From assembly GCA_964525995.1 (NCBI GenBank), contig CAZGIM010000013.1, positions 51,999 through 115,998 on the forward strand: 64,000 nucleotides of DNA, given 5' to 3'. A program made the position numbers and the translations under genes. Source of the stretch: CAIVAT01 sp964525995. Its GTDB lineage: Bacteria > Bacteroidota > Bacteroidia > Bacteroidales > FEN-979. The notes under the pieces were generated by a model that saw only the letters and a program-made list of their open reading frames with translations, was not told the DNA's origin and searched no databases. This document shows, piece by piece, positions 50,598 through 59,300 of this stretch; the stretch's first letter is position 1, and every line of letters begins with the position of its first letter.

Positions 50598-53500
50598 GAT
50601 AGCCTCCCCGGTCACCCCCCTCCGGATCCAGTTCAACGATATAATCGGCGCAGGTCAGGAATTCCGGATCATTTTCGATTACGAGGAGGGTATGGCCTTT
50701 GTGCAGGAGATTCCTGAAAACAGTCCATAACAGGTTCACATCTTCAAAATGAAGTCCGGTCGAGGGTTCATCGAAAAGATACAGCGAAGGACCCTTCACC
50801 GGCTTCATCAGTTCCACGGTCAGGTGTAAACGCCGGGCCTCCCCGCCCGACAAGGTGTTCAGCGATTGCCCGAGTGTCAGGTATTCCAGTCCGGTACCGG
50901 ATAACATCAACAAACCTTCCACGGTCTTTTTCCTGTCCGAAAAGAACTCCGACGCCTCGTTAACGGTCATATTCAACACATCGCCGATATTCTTTCCCCG
51001 GTATTGAACCGCAAGGATCTCTTCCCGGTAACGGTTTCCCTTGCACTGTTCACATACAGTAACCACTTCGGGCAGAAAATCGAGCCGGGTCCGCAAGGTG
51101 CCCGATCCTTCGCAAACGGGGCACTGGCCTGATTTGTTCAGAAACGAAAAATGATTCCGGGTAAGGCCTGCCTCCTGGGCGGCCGGTTGTTGCGAAAACA
51201 ACTCCCTGATCGCATCAAAAATGCCGGAATAGGTCGCTACCGTCGACACCGGTGAATTGAATTCTCCCGGTTGCCCGACACCAATCACCTTCCCGAACTT
51301 TTCAAAACCCTCGATCGACCGGCATCCTGTCGGTTTACCATTCAACCAGGAGGCATGAATCAGGTCAAAGACCAGGCTCGACTTTCCGCTCCCCGAGACT
51401 CCAGTGATGACGGTGCATGCTGCGGCCGGGAATTGAACGTCGAATCCCTTCAGGTTGTGGATCATGGCGCCTCTGATGGTCAGGGCAGGTGTCATAGGAT
51501 CGCCGTCAGGCAGGAACCCGGCGTTCGTGACGGAAATCATAGAACGGTGATCTGGTTTACCTGGATCAGCGTCATTCTCATCTTCTCTAAGGCCGGAACT
51601 TTGACTTTGGTCGAAATCCCGACACGATCCCGATCCTTCAGGGACCGGTTGACGGGAAGGCTCCGGGTTATTGCCGGCCAATGCCGACAGGTACCTTCCG
51701 GTCAGCGAATCCGGGTTCTGCATCAGCTCCGCGGGGGTACCTTCCGCGACTACCTTTCCACCCAGGGAACCGGCACCAGGGCCGAGATCGATCACGTGGT
51801 CGGCCGAAAGGATCACTTCACGGTCATGCTCAACGATCACCAGGGTGTTTCCCGCATCGCGGAGTGCTTTTAGCTGTTTCATCAGTTTGCCGGTATCGGC
51901 GGGATGCAGTCCGGCGGTCGGTTCATCCAAAACATAAATGATCCCCGTGAGACCGGAGCCGAGCTGTGCGGCAAGGCGCACCCGCCGCTGCTCTCCGAAC
52001 GAAAGAGATGAAAACCGGCGGCTTGCAGGCAAATAAGACAATCCGAAATCGCAAAGTGTCTTCAACCGTTTTTGAATTTCAACGGTAAGGGAGTCCGTAA
52101 CTTTTTGATCTGCCATGTTTTGTTGTCCGGCTCCAAGATTTGAAAAAAACCGGAGGGCTTCATCCACGGGCAGATCAGAGAGTCGGGCAATATCTTTCCC
52201 ATCAACGGACCAGGCCAGCGCTTCCGGATTGAGCCGGGTCCCCCGGCAGGAGTGGCAGGGCATAACCGTCAGAACATTCATCATCCCTTCGCCGCGGGAA
52301 TCGGCATGTTTACGCTGGTATTCAGCCTCCACGAGCGCCGACAATCCGGTCCATTTTCCCGAAAAGTGATGCGCGCCGGTTCGCTGATCCCGCTTGTACT
52401 CCCAGGTAACTTCATAGATTTCATCTCCCGTCCCGTTCATCACGAGATCCTTTGCCGAATCAGGTATGTCATTCCACGGAAGCGAAAAATCGATCCCATG
52501 ATGGCGGCCGATGGCGAGGATTGTGGCGATATACTGGCCATAGGGATCTCCGTAAAATTTTCCCGTCTTCGTGCCATCCATGGCGCCCGACAAGATGGAT
52601 CGATCCGGATGGGTGATCAGCTTGCCGGGATCGCACCGGGTCACCTCGCCGAGCCCGTCGCATTGCCTGCAGGCCCCCTGCTGATGGTTGAACGAGAAGA
52701 GGGATGAAGCCGGTCGCGACAGCCGGGTGTACTTCCGTTCACCGTTGCAATCCTCCCCCTCCCGCTTCCCGGTCCTTGAAAACAACAACCGGTACAGGTC
52801 ATAAATTCCCGTTATCGTCCCTACCGTCGATCGCGGATTTCCGGTGCCGGTCGACTGTTCCAGGGCCAGCGTGGGGGCCAGCCCCCCGATGAATTCGAAG
52901 TCGGGTTTCTCCCTGATACCGATCCTGGAACGGATATAAGGCGAAAAGCCCTCCATGAACCGGTTTTGGGCCTCGGCATGAATGGTATCGAAGGCCAGTG
53001 ACGACTTCCCGCATCCTGATACCCCGGTGATCACCGTGATTTTGTTTCTCGGAATATCCACGGAGATGTTTTTCAGGTTGTGGGTGGTGACACCCCGAAG
53101 CGTGACAAACTGCGAAATTTCTGTCGTCTCCGGAGTGAGAACCTTTAAATGCGGACTGGTGACGGCAGTTTCGGATTTTTCATCTATTAAAGAGCTACCA
53201 TCAGGGGGTAGGAATTCCCGATCCGGTCGGCCGGTTGATATGGATTGCCGGAGCGGTTGAATTTCGTCGCGGAGCGCCCGTCCTGTAAGCGATGAGGGGC
53301 AGTCCATGACCATCGCAGGCGTTCCGGCGACCACCAGTCTTCCCCCCTCCGCTCCGCTGCCGGGGCCCAGGTCGATGACCTGATCGGCAGCCTGGATGAA
53401 GGTCAGGTTATGTTCGATGGCAACGACCGTATTTCCTTGTTCAATCAGCCGGTTGATCGCCCGGAGCAACACCGTGATATCAGCCGGATGCAGCCCCGTG

Positions 53501-55713
53501 GTCGGCTCGTCGAGCAGGTAGAGGGTGTGTGCTGATTGCGATTTCACCAGTTCTGACGCCAGTTTGATGCGTTGCGCTTCCCCGCCGCTCACGGTCGACG
53601 ACCGCTGCCCGAGGGTAAGATATCCCAGTCCGATTTCATTCAACGTTTCAAGGTAGCGGATGATCCTGGGTTCACCGGAAAAGAAGTGCAACGCTTCCGA
53701 TACGGTCAAGTCAAGGATTTCGGAAATATTTTTTCCCCTGTAACGAACCGATAAAGTCCCTTCATCGAAACGTCGTCCTTCACAGGTTTCACACGGCACT
53801 TCCACAGCTCCCATGAAGTGCATTCCGACCTGCTGATAACCGGCTCCCTGGCAGGTTTCACATCTTCCTCCTTCGGTGTTGAAGGAAAAACGGCTTTTAT
53901 CATATCCCCGCGCTCTCGCTTCGGGCTGTTGGGCAAAAAGATCGCGGATGAGATCGAACACGCCGGTATAAGTCGCCGGGTTGCTCCGGGGTGTCCGGCC
54001 GATGGGCGATTGATCCACTACGACCAGCTTCTTCACCGGCTCCCAGCCGCTGATGGTATTAAAGTACGGATCATCCGGGGATCTGCCCTCCAGAAGACTC
54101 CGCATCGCCTGTTCCAGCACGGTATGGGTAAGAGTCGACTTCCCCGCGCCCGACACGCCGGTCACCACGTTGAGCGCCTTCAGCCGGAAAGCAATGCTGA
54201 TGTTCCTGAGATTATGCGCACGGACCCCTTCCAGCCGGATCTCCCCCGGTGCGGGTGAACGTGGGATGTACCGTTCCGTCTTCTCCAATCCCTGATAAAT
54301 CGAAAGGGTGCGACTTTTCCTGATGGTTTCGAGTGGCGTACGGCTGATATTTTCGGTCGGACCGTTGTACAGAACCGTTCCCCCGTTGATTCCCGGTCCC
54401 GGACCGATATCGATAAGCCAGTCGCACCGATCGATGAATTGCAGGTCATGCTCCACCACAATCACGGTATTTCCACGATCGCGGATGGTTTTGAGCAATC
54501 CGAACAACCGGGGCAACGCGGAGGGATGCATTCCCACCGAGGGTTCATCGAAAATGAAGATCATTCCGCTCAGTCCCATGGTGGCAAGGGTTGCCAGCCG
54601 CAGTCGTTGCGCTTCGCCGGCCGACAGGGAATCGGCGCCACGGCCAGCCGAAAGATGGCCCAGGCCAAGTTGTTTCAGCATTTCAACCTGTCGGTTTACC
54701 TGCGCAATCACCGGACGAACGACGGCTTCGCTGGAAGGTGGAAAAGTCATGTCCCCGAGCCGCTCCTGCAACCGGTCAAGCTGCAGATCTGCCAGCATGT
54801 CGATCGACAATCCCCCGACTTTAACGGAACGCGCTTTTTCGTTGATTCTTCTGCCCCGGCACACGCTGCATTCGCGGGTACGCACGAACCGGAGGATATT
54901 TTTATTCCGGTCGCGCTGCAAGATGTTCTCCATCACCGGAATAATTCCTTTATAATAACCCATTTCCCTGGGTTTGGCCGTAATGCCGCTCCAGCGCATC
55001 CGCGACTCGAGCGGGTGCTTCCCATAGGGAATTTCGATCTTATCGCTACCGTAAAGGATGATATGTTTCTGCGCCGGCGTAAGGTCTTTCCAGGGAATGT
55101 CGATGTGAAATCCCTCCGCCCGGCAAACCTGATCAAGGACATCGAGGGTTACCTGCGAATAGATGATATAGCCGTTGGGAGCGGTGATCACGAGGGCGCC
55201 CTCCCGTAGCGTCCGGTTTTCATCCGATACCAGCAACTCCGGATCGAGAAAATCCTCCACCCCCAATCCTTTACAGGCGCTGCAGGCCCCTTCGGCAGTA
55301 TTGAACGAGAAGAGTGAGCGGTTCACTGGGAACGGCGGTTGGTCCGGATCAACCACTCCGGCCCTGGCGTACAGAAGCCGGAGCAGGTCATAGATGCCCG
55401 TCAGCGTTCCTACCGTGGAACGGGGATTGGCCGTCATTGCATGCTGGTCCAGCGCGATGGCGGGCGAAAGTCCGTCGATCCGCTCCACCCGCGACTTGTG
55501 CATCTTCCCCATAAACATGCGGGCATAGGATGAAAAAGAGCCCAGGTAGCGGCTTTCTGCTTCACGATAGATGACGTCGAACACCAGGGAAGACTTTCCG
55601 GATCCCGACACGCCGGTGACAAGGACCAGCTTGTTCCTGGGAAAGGTCAGGCTGACCGAATCCAGGTTGTTTTCCGAGGCATGGGTAATCGAGATGGCTT
55701 CAGGAAGATTCAT
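50539..55713 (-). CDS. Tandem UvrA2-like protein: two complete UvrA halves fused, UvrB-binding domains absent
   Basis: A 1724-residue fusion of two UvrA-like units (about 1-830 and 890-1724). There are four ABC ATPase sites. The Walker A motifs are GVSGSGKSS, GVSGAGKST, GVSGCGKSS and GVSGSGKSS. The signatures are LSAGEAQRLRLA, VSGGEAQRIKLA, LSFGEQRRVRLA and LSGGEARRLHLT, and the Walker B motifs are FDEPSVGMHP, LDEPTTGLHP, LDEPTAGLHP and FDEPSTGLHF. Eight CxxC motifs form four zinc modules. In each half the stretch between NPRSTVGT and LFSFN is only some 35-45 residues, whereas E. coli UvrA has over 100 there, so the UvrB-binding domain is missing, as in class II UvrA (UvrA2). UvrA2 proteins are linked to tolerance of DNA-damaging agents without normal excision. 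The fusion would behave as a covalent dimer. The extreme C-terminus is abnormal (see findings). ATG 55713 follows a -7 box. Confidence 0.9.
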   Translation of the reverse strand: MNLPEAISITHASENNLDSVSLTFPRNKLVLVTGVSGSGKSSLVFDVIYREAESRYLGSFSSYARMFMGKMHKSRVERIDGLSPAIALDQHAMTANPRSTVGTLTGIYDLLRLLYARAGVVDPDQPPFPVNRSLFSFNTAEGACSACKGLGVEDFLDPELLVSDENRTLREGALVITAPNGYIIYSQVTLDVLDQVCRAEGFHIDIPWKDLTPAQKHIILYGSDKIEIPYGKHPLESRMRWSGITAKPREMGYYKGIIPVMENILQRDRNKNILRFVRTRECSVCRGRRINEKARSVKVGGLSIDMLADLQLDRLQERLGDMTFPPSSEAVVRPVIAQVNRQVEMLKQLGLGHLSAGRGADSLSAGEAQRLRLATLATMGLSGMIFIFDEPSVGMHPSALPRLFGLLKTIRDRGNTVIVVEHDLQFIDRCDWLIDIGPGPGINGGTVLYNGPTENISRTPLETIRKSRTLSIYQGLEKTERYIPRSPAPGEIRLEGVRAHNLRNISIAFRLKALNVVTGVSGAGKSTLTHTVLEQAMRSLLEGRSPDDPYFNTISGWEPVKKLVVVDQSPIGRTPRSNPATYTGVFDLIRDLFAQQPEARARGYDKSRFSFNTEGGRCETCQGAGYQQVGMHFMGAVEVPCETCEGRRFDEGTLSVRYRGKNISEILDLTVSEALHFFSGEPRIIRYLETLNEIGLGYLTLGQRSSTVSGGEAQRIKLASELVKSQSAHTLYLLDEPTTGLHPADITVLLRAINRLIEQGNTVVAIEHNLTFIQAADQVIDLGPGSGAEGGRLVVAGTPAMVMDCPSSLTGRALRDEIQPLRQSISTGRPDREFLPPDGSSLIDEKSETAVTSPHLKVLTPETTEISQFVTLRGVTTHNLKNISVDIPRNKITVITGVSGCGKSSLAFDTIHAEAQNRFMEGFSPYIRSRIGIREKPDFEFIGGLAPTLALEQSTGTGNPRSTVGTITGIYDLYRLLFSRTGKREGEDCNGERKYTRLSRPASSLFSFNHQQGACRQCDGLGEVTRCDPGKLITHPDRSILSGAMDGTKTGKFYGDPYGQYIATILAIGRHHGIDFSLPWNDIPDSAKDLVMNGTGDEIYEVTWEYKRDQRTGAHHFSGKWTGLSALVEAEYQRKHADSRGEGMMNVLTVMPCHSCRGTRLNPEALAWSVDGKDIARLSDLPVDEALRFFSNLGAGQQNMADQKVTDSLTVEIQKRLKTLCDFGLSYLPASRRFSSLSFGEQRRVRLAAQLGSGLTGIIYVLDEPTAGLHPADTGKLMKQLKALRDAGNTLVIVEHDREVILSADHVIDLGPGAGSLGGKVVAEGTPAELMQNPDSLTGRYLSALAGNNPEPSRQPVPEGSGSCRDFDQSQSSGLREDENDADPGKPDHRSMISVTNAGFLPDGDPMTPALTIRGAMIHNLKGFDVQFPAAACTVITGVSGSGKSSLVFDLIHASWLNGKPTGCRSIEGFEKFGKVIGVGQPGEFNSPVSTVATYSGIFDAIRELFSQQPAAQEAGLTRNHFSFLNKSGQCPVCEGSGTLRTRLDFLPEVVTVCEQCKGNRYREEILAVQYRGKNIGDVLNMTVNEASEFFSDRKKTVEGLLMLSGTGLEYLTLGQSLNTLSGGEARRLHLTVELMKPVKGPSLYLFDEPSTGLHFEDVNLLWTVFRNLLHKGHTLLVIENDPEFLTCADYIVELDPEGGDRGGYLSSASWRSRSKNREENRPK

Positions 55714-55728
55714 GGCAGTAGTTTGATG

Positions 55729-55736
55729 CAAAAGTA
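55729..55736 (-). promoter_or_regulatory. TAnnTTTG -7 box for the tandem UvrA gene
   Basis: The minus strand reads TACTTTTG, 16 nt before ATG 55713; leader about 11 nt. It excludes the upstream in-frame start at 55794. Confidence 0.55.
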
Positions 55737-55899
55737 GGAAAATTGCGGCTTTGGCGCCCGTCAATTGGGGCGGGTCTCCCCTCCCGGCAGGCAACGTGGC
55801 GGATCATCCTGGCATGGTTATCGACCGGATCGGATAACAGGGATTTCCCGGTGAAAAAAATTTCTTCGGTCCGGGGAATCCCAAACCGGAAATATGCGA

Positions 55900-55907
55900 T
55901 ATCTTTG
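55900..55907 (+). promoter_or_regulatory. TAnnTTTG -7 box for tRNA-Ala
   Basis: TATCTTTG, 25 nt before the mature 5' end of the tRNA. Confidence 0.6.
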
Positions 55908-55932
55908 CAGCCATCTGACCTTTGGTCAATAC

Positions 55933-56006
55933 GGGGTATTAGCTCAGATGGCCAGAGCGCTGCGTTCGCAATGCAGAAGTCACCGGTTCGACTCCGGTAT
56001 ACTCCA
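55933..56006 (+). tRNA. tRNA-Ala (anticodon CGC)
   Basis: A 74-nt cloverleaf: acceptor GGGGTAT/ATACTCC, D-stem GCTC/GAGC, anticodon stem CTGCG/TGCAG with loop TTCGCAA (anticodon CGC, reading GCG), five-base variable loop, T-stem ACCGG/CCGGT with loop TTCGACT. The acceptor contains the G3:U70 wobble pair that alanyl-tRNA synthetase requires. Discriminator base A73 is followed by CCT, so CCA is not encoded and must be added. Confidence 0.96.
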
Positions 56007-56223
56007 CCTCCCCATCTCTTATTTCGTTGATTTAACGAAGCTTACGAAAGTATCCTGCCTCAATCTGTCATCTCCGGCGCATATTTTTCAATAGTGTATT
56101 TACAATCTCTTTAATTCGCGCATGAATCGCGAGACGCCGATTATTTATTTTCCAATCAGAAATATCCGGAGAAATCGTAATTTTATATCACAATATTACA
56201 TCCGGTTATTTAAAATATATTAC

Positions 56224-56256
56224 AATCGTAAATCGTAAATCATGTCAATCGTAAAT
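56224..56256. repeat. AATCGTA heptamer repeat upstream of the giant repeat protein
   Basis: AATCGTA, AATCGTA, AATCATGTC, AATCGTA, AAT. The unit order 7-7-9-7 recurs almost exactly inside the gene at 61873-61906. The rest of the 303-bp gap (56007-56309) is AT-rich with no gene or perfect -7 box. Confidence 0.85.
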
Positions 56257-56309
56257 TTAAACAGTCTCTTAATACTGCTATTATCCGCATTTAAAAATAC
56301 TTGATTGAC

Positions 56310-59300
56310 ATGCCCGATCCCCCTCTTTTATTGAATCGTTTGAGGCCTGTGTCCGCTGCATGGTTGGCGGTTATGTGCATTGCCCTCATATTATTGGTAA
56401 TCCCCGTCATTCATGCAACGGCGAATAACCCGGTTCTTCCGGATAAGAAAACCCGCCCGGGCAGCGCTTTCGTCGAAAACAAGGGGCAGATCATCGACCA
56501 GAACAACCGCCCCAATCCCGGTGTGCTGTACCTTTTGCGAACGCCGGGGATGAATGTGCAGATCCGTAAAGGTGGCTTCAGCTATGACATCTACACTTCA
56601 GAAAAATCAGAAATCACAAGTCAAAAACCATCCGATTCTTTTTCTGATCTATCTTCGCTGCCTCGCCCCGTCGCTCCTTCGCTCCTTACCTTCCACCGGA
56701 TCGACATCGACCTGGTCGGAGCAAATGTTGCCGGTGGAATCATCGCCTGTGATCCGGCTCCTGGTTACCTGAATTACTACACTGCCGGAACCCCGGCCGG
56801 CGGTGTGACCGGCGTAAGAAGCTACCAAAAAGTGATTTTCCGGGAGATCTATCCCGGAATCGACCTGGAATTCATGACCGACCGCGTGAGTGGTTTCAAA
56901 TACAACATCGTGGTGCGGCCGGGGGGCGATCTTTCTGCTGTCGTGCTGAAGGTTAGCGGACCGGAAACTTCCGTTACTGCCGCAGGAACGCTGTTGATGC
57001 ATACATCGCTGGGAGCGGTTGAAGAGACGATCCCGGCGAGCCGTATCCTCCTTGATGAAGGAAACACACAGGCATCCGTCAGGTTTGTGCAACGCGGCAA
57101 AGACTTGTATGGACTGGAGCTCCTGAATCCTTTACCGCATGCGGCAACGCTCATCGTGGACCCCGTCCCTGGAAGACTTTGGGCCACCTTTTACGGCGGA
57201 CCCAATTGGGATAATTTTGAAAAAGAGGGATGCACAACCGACAACCAGAACAATGTTTTTGGAGCAGGCACCACATCCTCCGAGACAAATGTCGCCACTT
57301 CAGGCGCATTTCAAACCACCTATGGAGGCAATATTGATGCTTTCCTGGTGAAGTTCAACTGCGCCGGTACGCCCCTGTGGGCCACCTATTATGGTGGTGC
57401 CGGCTATGAAATATATGCAAATTGTACTACTGATCCAACCGGGCATGTTTTTCTTTCAGGTAGGACAAATTCGACAACCGGGTTGTCAACACCGGGATCA
57501 CATCAGCCGTTGTGCGGAGGCTTGGATGACTGTTATCTCGTAAAGTTCAGTCCGGAAGGAATTCGCCTTTGGGCTACCTATTATGGCGGCGCTGAAGGGG
57601 ATGGTTCTTTAAGTTGTACAACGGATCCTTCCGGCAATGTTTACATTTGCGGATCGTCCCATTCCATAAACGGGATCAGTACGCCCGGGTCACACCAGCA
57701 GGCCATTGGCTCTTCTGTCGGGCCCAATGCCTTCCTCGCGAAATTTGATCCCCAGGGCGTAAGACTTTGGGGCACTTACTATGGTGGCAGTATTGACGAT
57801 GGCGGATATTCATGCAACACGGACCTGAGTGGCCATGTTATAATATGCGGAGTTGCAAAATCCCCGAACAATATTTCGACACCGGGCGCGCACCAGGAGG
57901 ATCAGGGTGGCGGGTGGGATGGCTTCATCGCACTGTTCAATTCCGACGGTCAGCGGCAATGGGGTAGCTACTATGGGGGCTCAGCCTTCGATGCACTTTA
58001 TTCCTGCGATTTTTCTGTTGACGGTTCTCTCTTCTTTTCAGGAGAAACCTCCTCATCCAATAACATTTCGACTCCCGGGTGTCATCAATTCTCGCTGGTC
58101 GGCGCCTCTGATGCCATCCTGGTCAAATTCAACCTCGCCGGGGCCAGGCAGTGGGGCACCTATTACGGCGGGATCGGAACCACCGTCAGCTGGGATTGTG
58201 CGACAGATGCCGGCGCCAATATCTTTATCTGCGGACAAACCGATGCAACCGACATGATCGCGACACCGGGCTCTTTTCAGCCCGTATATGGTGGTCCCAG
58301 CATCGATGCCTTTCTCGTGAAATTCGACCCTGCCGGTGTTCGTCAGTGGGGAACTTACTACGGTGGTTCGATCACGGATTGCGGGTCGGCCTGCGCCATC
58401 ACGGGTGATACCATTTACATGGCCGGTCGCGGAAGCCCGGGATTGGCAACGCCGGGCAGCTACCAATCTGTACCCAACGGACCCTCGGATGGGCTGATTG
58501 TTAAATTTGTCGACTGTATGGCTCCTGAACAGCCCGGTTCTGTAAGCGGGATCACTTCGATATGTGCGCCCTCGGCGGGTGTGACCTACAGCATCACACC
58601 CGTTGCGACGGCTACCGGGTATGTGTGGACTGTACCTCCCGGAGCCACCATTGTGAGCGGACAAAATACCACGGCGATCACGGTAGATTTCGGACAGACG
58701 GCGGTTTCGGGAGATGTTACCGTGGCGGCAACCAATGCCTGCGGATCGGGGATGCCCGCGGTACTTGCAGTGACGGTCACACAAGGAATCGCTCCTGAAA
58801 TATTGGGTGCGGTGAATGTCGTTACGGGAATGGCCTATTTCTATTCCACGCAAACCGGCATGACCGGATACCAGTGGATTGTCACAGGCGGAACCGTCGT
58901 GGGCGGTAGCCCGAACAGCAACAATGTACAGGTTATGTGGAACACCCCGGGTATTCAGACCATCAGCGTCATTTTTACCAACCCGGCCGGTTGCTCGGTC
59001 CTGAGTCCCACGATCGTCAATGTCATGGTGAACCTGATGCCGGATGCCGGTTTCACGGCTCCCGACACCGTCTGCACGGGAAGCCCTGTTCAGATCCAAA
59101 ATCAAACCCATACGGGAAACACCTGGCAATGGTATCTTTGTTCGGCCAATGCGGCCGCAGATCCCCTCGGGACAAATCTCGGCAATCCCGGCGGAACCCT
59201 CAACAATCCCGGTTATATTACCCTCGCAAGAGAAAATGATGATTGCTTTTCGTTCATCAGCAGTCATGGTTCCGGAATCATCCGGCTCCACCACGGATCG

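Noticed and set aside
50539..55794. Ordinary uvrA gene
   Set aside because: Length, four ATPase sites and loss of both UvrB-binding domains exclude a canonical UvrA subunit.
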